This document shows, in pieces, positions 1-7,612 of a DNA stretch of 11,413 nucleotides; positions within the stretch are counted from its first letter, which is position 1, and every line of letters begins with the position of its first letter. The DNA lies in assembly GCA_002341165.1 (NCBI GenBank), contig DDNL01000048.1, positions 1-11,413 on the forward strand, given 5' to 3'. Made by a program: the position numbers and the translations under genes. The stretch comes from Shewanellaceae bacterium UBA2521 (lineage in GTDB: Bacteria > Pseudomonadota > Gammaproteobacteria > Enterobacterales > Shewanellaceae). Below the pieces are notes generated by a model. That model saw only the letters and a program-made list of their open reading frames with translations. It ran no database searches and was not told where the DNA came from.

Positions 1-793
1 AGTTTAAGTGAAGTGTGTCGTTCTTGTATAGTTCAGGAGCAGGCCTTCGCTGAACAATGGCCATACTCGTAACATCGCCTTTTGCTTTGATCTCAGGACT
101 ATAGCGGTAGCTGAAGCCAAAACGGTGATCAGCATTCATCTCGTAGGCGATACCCGTATGAAAACCAATACCTGTGCCTTGGCTGTCTATTTCGAGAGCA
201 GTAAATTTTTTCCCATCCTGAGGGTTGGTCGCTTCGCGTTTAATGTTACCTGATCCTCTGATAACATCTATACCTGCGCCTACACTCCAGTTCTTGTTAA
301 TGCGATAAGCTGTACTGAGTTGCGCATTGATGGTTTTAATTTCTGTATCGCCGCCGAATTCAGACGCTTCGAAGTCTTTACTGTAATGTAGTGCAGCGCC
401 AAAGTTGGTGTAAAGTCCCATACCTAAGCTCCAGTTGCTATCTAGAGGTACGACAGCAAAGAAGTTGGGAATAGCTGGAGCGGAAGCATCAACAGATTGT
501 GTGTTGAGTGCATGCTCATTGTCTAGGCCTACATCTCCATACATGATATCAGATAGTTTTACATCGGTATCAGCATAGGTTGCACCTAGAGAGAGTACAG
601 CATGATCAAATAGGGCCATACTTGCAGGGTTACGCGACATGACTGAAGCGTTATCAGCAATAATTGCATCACCTGCAAAGGCGCGACCTAGGCCTGTTGC
701 AGATTGCGTGTTTAACTGAAATCCTGCAGAAGATGCTTGGTGTGTTGCAAGTCCTATGCAGAGCGTAAGTAGTGTTTTATTAAATTGTTTCAT
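1..793 (-). CDS. fadL: FadL-family long-chain fatty acid outer-membrane porin (3' part cut by window edge)
   Basis: FadL is a 14-stranded outer-membrane beta-barrel with an N-terminal hatch that lets long-chain fatty acids and other hydrophobic compounds enter. The 264 codons present begin MKQFNKTLLTLCIGLA, a signal peptide probably cleaved after Ala23 (SSA/GFQLN). The mature start GFQLNTQSATGLGRAFAGDA followed by the SRNPA motif (about residues 55-59) is the hallmark FadL hatch region. Later segments such as NFGAALHYS, TINAQLSTAYRINKNWSVGAG and GFSYRYSPEIKAKGDV match FadL strands. E. coli FadL has 446 residues, so about 40% is missing beyond position 1, with no sign of damage in what is visible. 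The start has an AGGTGA ribosome site 7 nt upstream. A FadR-like operator at 866-882 and an extended -10 at 819-827 suggest fatty-acid-responsive control. The family assignment is very secure; a paralogue for aromatic hydrocarbons is less likely given the fad context. Confidence 0.95.
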   Translation of the reverse strand, partial: MKQFNKTLLTLCIGLATHQASSAGFQLNTQSATGLGRAFAGDAIIADNASVMSRNPASMALFDHAVLSLGATYADTDVKLSDIMYGDVGLDNEHALNTQSVDASAPAIPNFFAVVPLDSNWSLGMGLYTNFGAALHYSKDFEASEFGGDTEIKTINAQLSTAYRINKNWSVGAGIDVIRGSGNIKREATNPQDGKKFTALEIDSQGTGIGFHTGIAYEMNADHRFGFSYRYSPEIKAKGDVTSMAIVQRRPAPELYKNDTLHLN

Positions 794-818
794 CCTATAT
801 TCACCTAAAAGCATGACC

Positions 819-827
819 TTTATATCA
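819..827 (-). promoter_or_regulatory. Candidate fadL promoter, extended -10 (TGATATAAA)
   Basis: On the minus strand TGATATAAA fits an extended -10 (TG, one base, TATAAA), 25 nt before the fadL start codon. No good -35 lies 17 nt upstream, which extended -10 promoters tolerate. A second possibility is TTGATT, 17 nt, CAGAAT further upstream, whose -35 would overlap the FadR-like site. No transcript data are available, so this is a motif call only. Confidence 0.35.
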
Positions 828-865
828 ATTATGAAGCGTCTATTCTGAAGTAATTTGAAGATTGA

Positions 866-882
866 ATCAAGTCCGACCACTT
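866..882 (-). promoter_or_regulatory. FadR-like operator upstream of fadL
   Basis: The minus strand reads AAGTGGTCGGACTTGAT. Against the E. coli fabA FadR site as I remember it (AACTGATCGGACTTGTT) 14 of 17 bases agree, and the core TGGTCGGAC is the central part of the FadR consensus. It lies about 73 nt upstream of the fadL start. E. coli fadL is repressed by FadR through sites near its promoter, and long-chain acyl-CoA releases FadR. The TTGAT end of the site could also be the -35 of an upstream promoter, which would fit repression by occlusion. The match was found by eye, not with a scored matrix. Confidence 0.6.
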
Positions 883-970
883 TTTGATATTTTTGCGCTA
901 CTTCATATAAAATCAAGACGTAAATATCTATGAAAAATAATTGAAAGAGCCAAATAGAAGTGAAGACATA

Positions 971-1414
971 TCAAAAAGGCAAGTGTAATACTAAAGATTG
1001 CTCTATAACAGGCACCTGAGCAGAATGCTTTGTTTTATGTGAAGCTGTAAAAGGTGCACCAGACTGCTCTGTGAGTGTTGTGGCATGTGATAGCAGATTA
1101 CTGACTATAAAGATGAGTAGCCCTTCCGGTATGCTATGTTGAGTTTCCTTTTGGAGCTTGATGTCATGATAACTTAACGTTGAATTTAAGCTGATATAAG
1201 GACTTGGTTTCGGGGAATAGACCACCTGAGATCCAATACTCTGAGCAGGCTCAATCTGAAGTGACGATGCCATTGTAGAGGGTAGAGGAGTGCTTTGTTC
1301 TTCTTTGAACTCTTTGCGTAGTGCTGCTTCAGATTGCGCTTTAAAGCTGTGTTCTCCGTAGCATAGAGGACTCAATAAGGCACATATTAGATTTGTTTGT
1401 ATGAGAAGCTTCAT
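971..1414 (-). CDS. Unrecognised small exported protein (147 aa)
   Basis: I do not recognise a family. An earlier in-frame ATG at 1435 would give 154 residues, but it has no ribosome site, while the ATG at 1414 has AAGG 8 nt upstream and makes a compact signal peptide (MKLLIQTNLICALLSPLCYG). Cleavage after CYG is plausible. The Cys is not in a convincing lipobox because the preceding residue is Leu. The mature part of about 127 residues is rich in Ser, Thr, Gln and Pro, has one short hydrophobic stretch (GLLIFIVSNLL) that could be a buried helix or strand, and contains no cysteine. It ends LVLHLPF. The gene lies between putP and fadL on the same strand, with a hairpin before it and no clear terminator after it. 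It could be a real lineage-specific periplasmic protein or a decaying gene; no frameshift is visible. Confidence 0.5.
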   Translation of the reverse strand: MKLLIQTNLICALLSPLCYGEHSFKAQSEAALRKEFKEEQSTPLPSTMASSLQIEPAQSIGSQVVYSPKPSPYISLNSTLSYHDIKLQKETQHSIPEGLLIFIVSNLLSHATTLTEQSGAPFTASHKTKHSAQVPVIEQSLVLHLPF

Positions 1415-1422
1415 GATGAAGA

Positions 1423-1426
1423 CCTT
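1423..1426 (-). promoter_or_regulatory. Ribosome binding site that favours the 1414 start
   Basis: AAGG on the minus strand sits 8 nt before the ATG at 1414. The longer start at 1435 is preceded by TATTTTAATGCG, which has no purine-rich site. This supports the shorter 147-residue product. Confidence 0.4.
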
Positions 1427-1440
1427 GAGTGACATCGCAT

Positions 1441-1482
1441 TAAAATAGACTCAGACCAGGATTCTATGATTCCAGTCTGAGT
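1441..1482 (-). terminator. Probable rho-independent terminator after putP
   Basis: ACTCAGAC (1449-1456) pairs perfectly with GTCTGAGT (1475-1482), and the stem continues inward after a 2-nt mismatch with about 5 more pairs, including wobbles. On the minus strand it is followed by CTATTTTA, a short U-rich tract. It begins 48 nt past the putP stop. The U tract is weak, so the hairpin might instead be a leader structure of the small gene downstream. Confidence 0.5.
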
Positions 1483-1529
1483 ATACCTAAGTTTCTTTTT
1501 TGATGTATTCTTGAAGCCTGATTGTGTGA

Positions 1530-2990
1530 TCAGAGTTGATTTTTGAAGGCATCAAAATCTTGCAGTATCGGATCTGTAGATTGAAGAGGATAGATCTTAG
1601 AGACTATTGCTCCCATAACAAAAGCAACAATAAAACCAGGAATGATTTCATAGATCTGAAAGATGCCACCTAGATGCTTCATATTTTGCCAGACGATCAC
1701 GGTTACCGCACCCGATACCATACTCGCAATAGCACCTTCACAGGTATATGCACGCCAAAAGAGCGATAGTAAAATGACTGAGCCAAATGAGGCGCCAAAA
1801 CCTGCCCAAGCTTGTTCAACAAGAGAAAGAATACTGGCATCAGCACGTGTTGAATGTAAAATAGCGCAGAATGAGACTAAGACAATGCCTAGTCGGCTGA
1901 TCATGATCAGTTCGCTTTGGCTTGCCTGTGGGCGTAACCATTTTTTATACATATCTTCCGTTAAAACGCTGGTACATACCAGAAGCTGAGAATCAATAGT
2001 GCTCATGATAGCTGAAAGTATTGCTGCAATAAGTAAACCTGCTATCCAAGGTGAGAATAATGCATTAGAAAGATATAGAAAGACGGTTTCAGGATTGTGA
2101 AGAGGTGCTCCACGATAGAACATAGCACCAGCTAAACCTACAGCGATAGCACCGCCTAAAGCAAATACTTGCCAGACAATGGCGATACGACGAGACAAAG
2201 GTATGGCTTCAACGGATTCTATCGCCATAAATCGAGATAGAATATGAGGCTGCCCAAAGTAACCTAAGCCCCACGCAAGTGATGCGGTAATACCGATAAA
2301 AGTGACTTCTTGAGGAAATGCTTCTAGCATCTTCGGGTTGAGCTGTTCAAGAGTGTAAGCTGGATCTATAAAAATGATGGTAGGGACTAAAAGTAACGCA
2401 CAGAGCATCAAACAACCTTGAAAAAAGTCAGTCCAACTCACGGCTAAAAATCCACCCACAAAGGTATAAAAGATGATAATAAACGAGCCTATCATTAAGG
2501 CATGCATTTTCGAAATACCCAGCATATGCTGAAAAAGTATTGCGCCACTATAAAGCCCTGATGAAATATAAAGTGTAAAAAAGACGAGGATCGTCAGTGC
2601 TGAAATAAAGCGGATACGTCCTTTTTGGTCGCCAAACCTATGTTCAAAAAACTCTGGAAGGGTTAATGAGTTATGTGCCAGCTGTGTATAGATACGTAGC
2701 CTTTTGGCGATTAAAGTCCAATTCAGCCATGCGCCAACAATCAAGCCTATACCTATAAAAGCTTGGTGAATACCATTGAGGTAAATTGTTCCAGGTAGTG
2801 CCAATAATAACCAGCTTGACATATCAGAAGCGTTAACACTTAAGGCTGTCACTGTGGGCCCCATTTTTCGCCCACCTAAAATGTAATCTTCGACAGATTG
2901 GTTGGATTGGCGACTATGCCAGAGTCCAATACCAATGAGACATAGCATATACAAGCTAAACGATGCAAGTGTAGGTGCTGCAAGAGTCAT
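1530..2990 (-). CDS. putP: PutP-type sodium:proline symporter
   Basis: This is an inner-membrane sodium/solute symporter (SSS family) that most likely imports proline with Na+. The 486 residues are hydrophobic throughout, fitting the usual 13 membrane helices, and are close to E. coli PutP (502). Diagnostic stretches are DYILGGR (35-41), NASDMSSWLL (53-62) with Asp56 matching the essential E. coli Asp55, FVGGFLAVSWTD (177-188), GYFGQPHILSRFMA (243-256) and IMSTIDSQLLVCTS (328-341), where Ser330 and Thr331 match the Na+ ligands Ser340/Thr341. YEIIPGF near the C-terminus is also PutP-like. At Asp333-Ser334, E. coli has Ser-Cys. The ATG at 2990 is the natural start since helix 1 begins at once, but its ribosome site is poor (AGAGAAT, distant). 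The gene sits between two terminators and is probably transcribed alone. Proline versus another substrate is inferred from similarity; no put regulator or putA is visible. Confidence 0.92.
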   Translation of the reverse strand: MTLAAPTLASFSLYMLCLIGIGLWHSRQSNQSVEDYILGGRKMGPTVTALSVNASDMSSWLLLALPGTIYLNGIHQAFIGIGLIVGAWLNWTLIAKRLRIYTQLAHNSLTLPEFFEHRFGDQKGRIRFISALTILVFFTLYISSGLYSGAILFQHMLGISKMHALMIGSFIIIFYTFVGGFLAVSWTDFFQGCLMLCALLLVPTIIFIDPAYTLEQLNPKMLEAFPQEVTFIGITASLAWGLGYFGQPHILSRFMAIESVEAIPLSRRIAIVWQVFALGGAIAVGLAGAMFYRGAPLHNPETVFLYLSNALFSPWIAGLLIAAILSAIMSTIDSQLLVCTSVLTEDMYKKWLRPQASQSELIMISRLGIVLVSFCAILHSTRADASILSLVEQAWAGFGASFGSVILLSLFWRAYTCEGAIASMVSGAVTVIVWQNMKHLGGIFQIYEIIPGFIVAFVMGAIVSKIYPLQSTDPILQDFDAFKNQL

Positions 2991-3029
2991 AAAACAGTTA
3001 TTCTCTAGTTTTTAATGGGTAAAGGCGCA

Positions 3030-3038
3030 ATTCTATCA
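3030..3038 (-). promoter_or_regulatory. Candidate putP promoter, extended -10 (TGATAGAAT)
   Basis: The minus strand has TGATAGAAT, an extended -10 with 5 of 6 matches to TATAAT, about 40 nt upstream of the putP ATG and just downstream of the batD terminator. A promoter must lie in this short gap if that terminator works. There is no recognisable -35; that position falls in the U tract of the terminator. Confidence 0.4.
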
Positions 3039-3052
3039 GAAGTTACAAATTG

Positions 3053-3097
3053 AAAAAACCTTAGACTTTAGAAAATCATCTCCAAGTCTAAGGTTTT
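3053..3097 (-). terminator. Rho-independent terminator of the moxR-bat operon, probably bidirectional
   Basis: AAAACCTTAGACTT (3055-3068) and AAGTCTAAGGTTTT (3084-3097) form a perfect 14-bp stem with a 15-nt loop. On the minus strand the stem ends in GGTTTTTTC, a good U tract, 18 nt after the batD stop. On the plus strand the stem runs into TTTTATTTTAATT, so it would work that way too, although no plus-strand gene needs it. Confidence 0.85.
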
Positions 3098-3114
3098 ATT
3101 TTAATTGTGCGGGA

Positions 3115-4785
3115 TTATTTAGGGTAAAGTTGTGTTAAAGATTGATGTTGAGGTTGCAGGTAATTTTCAGTACAACGAACACATAGTGTATAAAAAGCTG
3201 TACCATCAAAGTCGTGTTCTTGATTTTTACTGTAACAAAGCTCTTGCAGATGCGTCAGGCTCGCTTTGATCTCGGGATAGAGATGTTGTAGATGTGTGAG
3301 TGACAAAGGCTTGTTGAGCTTTTTTTCAAACCAAGGAGTAGTATGTTGCAAGATGGCATGTACATCACTTTGATCGCAAGCTTGTTTAAATTGACAATCA
3401 GATAACTTGGTTTTGAATAGCTTTAAAGACATTGCAGTTGAGTCTGTAGACTTTTTATTTCGTATATATATAAAAGCCAAGACTAAAGTGGCTAGCCAAA
3501 GCACAGCGAAAGCTATCGCAATCCATACCCAAATCGATGACTGTGTCGAAGCGGCTGCTTGTGCCTGATGCTCAGGTGCTGTATTGAGAGGCGTTACATT
3601 TTGCGCATTGGCGTTGTTTTGCACACTGGGAGCAGCTGTGATCGTAAATGTTTTTTCAGGTAGTGTCAGCCACTTTTGTTCTTCATTCTGAGGGTCCCAC
3701 CATGTCAGGCGAATTTCGGGTAGTACCAAGGTACCTGCTTTACGAGGTATAATAGCGTAACTGGTTTTCATCGTTGTAATAATATCTTGACCTGATAGCT
3801 TTTGTGTGCGAACAGGCTTCTCGGGATAAGATTTAACGCCTTTAGGTAAATCGAGCTCGATAGGCGGTATTAAATCCAAGTCACTGTTTAACCCTTCGAG
3901 TGTTAATGTGCGTGTTATAGGCGTGCCGGCTTCGACTTCAGTACTTTGCTCCGACCACGTCTCTGTGAGGTTTAATGTATCAGCTACAATCCAAGGTGCA
4001 TCAAAACCTGCTTGAGGTTTTAATACTTCCAAGTTAATAGCTTGACTCTTCACTCGAATAGGCATACTCGTTCTTGTTGAAAAGAAAGCTTGTCGTCCTT
4101 GATTTTGTACAATAATATTACCTTCAAATGTTGCCGCAGGAATAGAGAATGAACCCGTTTGGTTGAGCTTAACGGTAAAGTGACGCTCGATAACACGATA
4201 ACGTTTGCCATCGATCAGTTGAATTGAGTCTTTATCCTTACCGACTTGGCTAAAAGCAAGTCCTGTGATATCAGGTGTACTCAACTGACCATTTTGTAAC
4301 TCAGCATTAATATATAAACTGAGTTGATAATGCAAAATCTGCCCTAGATAGGCTTCTTGGTTATTTAAGTTGCTTTCTAAAAATATCGCAGGTTTGGATT
4401 TTCTCGTATTTTGTTGTGATGTCGCAGCACGTACTTCCAATTCGAAAGATTCACTCAGCTCATCGCCTACTTTAAAAGGACCTATAGTGATTGTTTGTGG
4501 TTCATCGATATAAAAAACCGAAGTCCATGTAGATTGACGTGATACATCGCCATTGATAATTTGTGTGCTTTTACTAAAACTCATGTGGCCAAGAGGTAGA
4601 TCCTGTGCCAGAGCCGACATATCTAAATCACTTTCTTGATGTGAGTTATCCGACTCAATAGTTAAAACAATAGGTTGCCCTGCAACAGCTGGGTTTTTAT
4701 TTACGGAAGCTATAAGTTTAGCTTGTGCACTATAAGAGAAGAGTGTACACAGCACCGCAAAAAACATGATGGATTTTTTTACCAT
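3115..4785 (-). CDS. batD: BatD-like membrane-anchored protein of the Bat operon
   Basis: BatD proteins are periplasmic multi-domain beta-rich proteins anchored in the inner membrane; in the Bat set they are linked to stress or oxygen tolerance, with no known catalytic activity. The 556 residues show a signal peptide (cleavage probably after SAQA, residue 22), a long extracytoplasmic part with immunoglobulin-like features (LIASVNKNPAVAGQPIVLTIE; TRTLTLEGLNSDLDLIPPIE; SYAIIPRKAGTLVLPEIRLTWWDP at 342-365), one membrane helix at about 418-441, then IRNKK and a cytosolic tail of about 110 residues. The tail has five Cys residues (three in LCYSK and TLCVRC, two earlier). It is the last gene of the operon. 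Its ATG overlaps the end of the batB/C gene by 7 nt, and a strong TAAGGAG site lies 8 nt upstream, inside the preceding gene. Domain family and place in the operon agree well. Confidence 0.88.
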   Translation of the reverse strand: MVKKSIMFFAVLCTLFSYSAQAKLIASVNKNPAVAGQPIVLTIESDNSHQESDLDMSALAQDLPLGHMSFSKSTQIINGDVSRQSTWTSVFYIDEPQTITIGPFKVGDELSESFELEVRAATSQQNTRKSKPAIFLESNLNNQEAYLGQILHYQLSLYINAELQNGQLSTPDITGLAFSQVGKDKDSIQLIDGKRYRVIERHFTVKLNQTGSFSIPAATFEGNIIVQNQGRQAFFSTRTSMPIRVKSQAINLEVLKPQAGFDAPWIVADTLNLTETWSEQSTEVEAGTPITRTLTLEGLNSDLDLIPPIELDLPKGVKSYPEKPVRTQKLSGQDIITTMKTSYAIIPRKAGTLVLPEIRLTWWDPQNEEQKWLTLPEKTFTITAAPSVQNNANAQNVTPLNTAPEHQAQAAASTQSSIWVWIAIAFAVLWLATLVLAFIYIRNKKSTDSTAMSLKLFKTKLSDCQFKQACDQSDVHAILQHTTPWFEKKLNKPLSLTHLQHLYPEIKASLTHLQELCYSKNQEHDFDGTAFYTLCVRCTENYLQPQHQSLTQLYPK

Positions 4786-6632
4786 GGGTTCTGCTCCTTA
4801 TCTTGTTGTCCTTGTTTTTGACGTTTTAAGTATTCTAGTTTCATTTTATTTCTCAATAGTAAGCTCGGATCATCTGAAACTTGCTGCATCATTCTTTGAA
4901 GATGTGCTGGCATGTGCGTGTCATCTTCTTCAGAAGGTGCATCTTTTTGTACTTGCGCTTGTTGCTGATCTGGCTCAGATTCATCCTTATTTTGCGCTTG
5001 TTGTTGATCTTGCTCAGATTCATCCTTATTTTGCGCTTGTTGCTGATCTTGTTCAGATTCATCCTTATTTTGCGCTTGCTGCTGATCTTGCTCAGATTCA
5101 TCCTTATTTTGCGCTTGCTGCTGATCTTGTTCAGATTCATCCTTATTTTTCGCTTGTTGTTGATCTTGCTCAGATTCATCCTTATTTTGCGCTTGTTGTT
5201 GATCTTGCTCAGATTCATCCTTATTTTGCGCTTGTTGTTGTTTTTCTTCCTCTTCTTTCTTTTTTTTCTGTTCTTTCTCTTCTTTTTGTTGCTCGGCTAA
5301 CTTTTTAGCTAACTCGAGATTCTCTTGCGCTTCAGGGAAATAAGGCTGACTTTTCAGAGCAGACTCATATTGCTCAATGGCTTGCTCAAATGCATGTTGT
5401 TGCATGAAAGCATTGCCTTCATTATAACGAGCATGCGCGCCTTTAAGTGTGCGCCATATTGCAGCAGAATCTTTATATGCACCAGCATGATAGAGTGCGC
5501 TAGCTTTAAGTTTAGGATCTTGAGCAAGCTTTGCGGCTTTTTCATAATCTTGTTGATGGTAAGATTGTACAGCTTCTTGCTTTGCATTGAGCCACATTGC
5601 AGCTTGAGCAGGCTTAGGAAGCAGAGAAGGGATCCCAACTACACATAAAGCTAAAGCATAAAGGTGCCCGCGGCGAAAAGCATATAAGAAAGGAATAAGA
5701 AGTAAAAATGAAAAATAAACGCCCATATCTTGCCAAATAAGACCTTCTTTTTCTTCTGTTTGCTCTACACTTTTTTGTTCCATCAGATACTTCGCTAATA
5801 CTTCTTCTTCTTGCCCTGAAGCATATGCTCGAAACATTTGCCCTCGATTTTGCGTAGCAACTTGTTGGAGCTGTGAAAAGTTAGGCTTAGTCAGAACTAC
5901 ATGATCTTGCGCATCTTTGATCAATTTGCCATTAGCCAATTGTACCGGCGCGCCTTCTTCTGTGCCAAAAGCATAAATAAATAAGCGAAATGTTTTAGGT
6001 ATCAAAGCTAAAATGGCTTGTGCTTGCTTGGCATCAAAACCATCGGTAAACCAGACTAAATCACCACTTTGATGACCACTTTGATGCAGTAATTTCACTG
6101 CTTTTTCGATAGCACGTAGAGCATGCGAACCTGGTACAGGCATAATTTCAGGTGATAAGGCTGGAATGAGATTTTTAATCGTAGCATGATCTTCTGTTAA
6201 AGGTGCCAGCGTGAAAGCATCTCCAGCATAAGCAATTAAACCTGTTTGGCCTTCATTGACTAGCTCAAGCAAATCATTGAGTTTATAACGAGCTTGAGTT
6301 AAGCGATTGGGTTTGACATCGGCCGCGCGCATAGACATAGATAAATCAAAGATAACAACACGACCCGTATCGCGAGAAACTAAAGGGGTTTTGACTTTTG
6401 TCCAGCTCGGACCTGCTAAAGCAAAGACAGTTATACTCCAAAGTAAAATTAGAGGCCACAAGGATTGCTTTTGTTTTTTTGTATTGGGGCTAAGTAAAGC
6501 GCCTTTGAGATGGGGAGCGATCCATTGATGCCAATCGGACTTACGTTTATTTTTTTGATAAATGAAATAGAGAAGGCCTGCTAACACCAAATAAGACCAA
6601 AACCATTCAGGTCGTATAAAATGAAAACTCAT
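4779..6632 (-). CDS. batB: BatB/BatC fusion: VWA domain, TPR and acidic repeat tail
   Basis: This 617-residue protein joins a BatB-type VWA domain to a BatC-type TPR segment, the usual gammaproteobacterial form. Helices at about 12-25 and 58-74 precede the VWA domain (about 90-280) with MIDAS residues Asp96-Leu-Ser98-Met-Ser100, Thr145 and TDG at 196-198. Two helices follow (about 303-319 and 323-338) around a basic FRRGH turn. By the positive-inside rule the KNKRK loop (27-31) is cytosolic, so VWA and TPR face the periplasm. A TPR (about 398-440, ARYNEGNAFMQQHAFEQAIEQYESAL) leads into a Lys/Glu-rich coil (444-464), then a 13-residue repeat, seven full copies and a partial one (465-564), and a conserved-looking tail (DDPSLLLRNKMKLEYLKR) ending NPW. 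The start overlaps the batA stop as ATGA, with TAAGGAG 8 nt upstream. It probably works with MoxR, DUF58 and BatA in a membrane complex; the role is inferred from the family. Confidence 0.9.
   Translation of the reverse strand: MSFHFIRPEWFWSYLVLAGLLYFIYQKNKRKSDWHQWIAPHLKGALLSPNTKKQKQSLWPLILLWSITVFALAGPSWTKVKTPLVSRDTGRVVIFDLSMSMRAADVKPNRLTQARYKLNDLLELVNEGQTGLIAYAGDAFTLAPLTEDHATIKNLIPALSPEIMPVPGSHALRAIEKAVKLLHQSGHQSGDLVWFTDGFDAKQAQAILALIPKTFRLFIYAFGTEEGAPVQLANGKLIKDAQDHVVLTKPNFSQLQQVATQNRGQMFRAYASGQEEEVLAKYLMEQKSVEQTEEKEGLIWQDMGVYFSFLLLIPFLYAFRRGHLYALALCVVGIPSLLPKPAQAAMWLNAKQEAVQSYHQQDYEKAAKLAQDPKLKASALYHAGAYKDSAAIWRTLKGAHARYNEGNAFMQQHAFEQAIEQYESALKSQPYFPEAQENLELAKKLAEQQKEEKEQKKKKEEEEKQQQAQNKDESEQDQQQAQNKDESEQDQQQAKNKDESEQDQQQAQNKDESEQDQQQAQNKDESEQDQQQAQNKDESEQDQQQAQNKDESEPDQQQAQVQKDAPSEEDDTHMPAHLQRMMQQVSDDPSLLLRNKMKLEYLKRQKQGQQDKEQNPW
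4941..5240 (-). repeat. 39-bp in-frame tandem repeat array inside batB/C
   Basis: Seven adjacent 39-bp units (4968-5006, 5007-5045, 5046-5084, 5085-5123, 5124-5162, 5163-5201, 5202-5240) and a 27-bp partial unit (4941-4967) encode QQQAQNKDESEQD. Differences between units are few: mostly silent C/T changes, one AKN for AQN (unit at 5124) and one SEPD for SEQD (unit at 4968). The two units at 5163-5240 are identical. Each unit has net charge about -3. The unit is a multiple of 3, so copy-number change keeps the frame. Confidence 0.97.
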
Positions 6633-7612
6633 GAAAAGCGCTCCTTAATGCGTGGCATAAGGTGTGTTGGAAAAAAAACGAGGCCACTTAAGAGTAAAGT
6701 TAAAGCTAGAGGCCAGTAAAAAAGTTCTGTGATAGGGCGATATGTTTTAGTATCACGGCTGATGGGTTCAAGTTTATCAATATGTGCATAGATAGCTTGT
6801 AAGTCCTCGGTACTGCGTGCTCTAAAGTATTGCCCACCTGTTGCTGAGGCGATACGCGTCATGGTGACTTCATCTAAATCAATTTGTGTCGGTACTTTAA
6901 AGGTACCAAAGAGTGTTTGGTGTTCCATTTCATCAGCACCAATACCAATGGTATAAAGTGTCACGCCTGCATGCTGAGCAAGTTTAACAGCTTCCATAGG
7001 ATCCAAACTACCTTGAGAGTTGCGACCATCACTGATTAAAATGAGCACTTTATTACTCTGTTTTTTATCATGAAAGCGTTTTACTCCTAAGGCTATTGCT
7101 TCACCAATTGCTGTACTTTCACCCACAAGCTGAATTTCGGACTCCATGAGGTATTGAGCAATAGTTTTTCTATCCAGAGTGAGGGGCGCTTGTAAATAAG
7201 CATGGGTACCAAATAAAATGAGGCCTAAGCGGTCGCCCATGCGACGCTCAATGAAATCAGACATGAGATACTTAATGGCATTGAGCCTATGGGTCATTTG
7301 GTTTTCAATTTTCATGTCTTCCATCGCCATTGAACCAGAGAGATCGACCGCGAGCATTAAGTCTCGTCCTTCAACGGGTAGCTCAATGGGATCGCCAGAC
7401 CATTGTGGCCGAGCACAAGCGAGTAATAAAGAGATCCACATGAGCCATAACCAAAGGCGCTTATGTTGTATGCTGCCTGTTTGAGTATGCGTATGATGTT
7501 GAAAGCCTTGCCAGTGCAGGGCATCTTGGAACATATCTTGGCGAGGTTGGCTGCGAATAAAATAAGGCAAAGGTAGAGCAACCAATAACCATATAAATTT
7601 AAACGAAAGCAT
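6629..7612 (-). CDS. batA: BatA-type VWA-domain membrane protein
   Basis: BatA is an inner-membrane protein with a metal-binding von Willebrand A domain, thought to take part in a MoxR-linked complex. The 327 residues have two N-terminal hydrophobic segments (about 4-19 and 52-66), the conserved RPQW motif after the second, a VWA domain (about 82-280), and a last helix near 294-314. The MIDAS is complete: DLSGSM (Asp90, Ser92, Ser94), Thr167 in GESTAIGEAI, and Asp195 in ISDGRNSQG. This is the canonical pair partner of the batB/C product, which has a less canonical MIDAS. The length is normal for the family. Start: the ATG at 7612 has AGAGGA 6 nt upstream and overlaps the DUF4381 gene by 14 nt; the stop overlaps the next start by 4 nt (ATGA). 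Family and context agree. Confidence 0.92.
   Translation of the reverse strand: MLSFKFIWLLVALPLPYFIRSQPRQDMFQDALHWQGFQHHTHTQTGSIQHKRLWLWLMWISLLLACARPQWSGDPIELPVEGRDLMLAVDLSGSMAMEDMKIENQMTHRLNAIKYLMSDFIERRMGDRLGLILFGTHAYLQAPLTLDRKTIAQYLMESEIQLVGESTAIGEAIALGVKRFHDKKQSNKVLILISDGRNSQGSLDPMEAVKLAQHAGVTLYTIGIGADEMEHQTLFGTFKVPTQIDLDEVTMTRIASATGGQYFRARSTEDLQAIYAHIDKLEPISRDTKTYRPITELFYWPLALTLLLSGLVFFPTHLMPRIKERFS

Noticed and set aside
971..1435. Longer start at 1435 for the orphan gene
   Set aside because: No ribosome site precedes it, and the ATG at 1414 has AAGG at good spacing and gives a cleaner signal peptide.
1491..1501. T-rich run on the plus strand after the 1449-1482 hairpin, as a plus-strand terminator
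   Set aside because: The run starts about 10 nt after the stem, and no plus-strand gene lies to the left to be terminated.
1663..1989. Plus-strand frame of 108 codons
   Set aside because: It lies antisense inside putP, which has clear family motifs throughout; no ribosome site or homology seen.
4889..5218. Minus-strand second frame with repeated RKIRMNLSKIN units
   Set aside because: Another frame of the same 39-bp repeat, lying wholly inside batB/C.
4941..5240. Possible CRISPR array, because of regular 39-bp repeats
   Set aside because: The units are directly adjacent with no spacers, and they are in frame within a coding sequence.
4766..5308. Plus-strand frame of 180 codons with repeated ADLAQIHPYFALVV-type units
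   Set aside because: It is the antisense reading of the batB/C tandem repeat; there is no independent evidence for a gene, and the repeat explains the open frame.
5325..5648. Frames on both strands in the TPR part of batB/C
   Set aside because: Shadows of the real frame; the TPR and signal-like segments are explained by batB/C.
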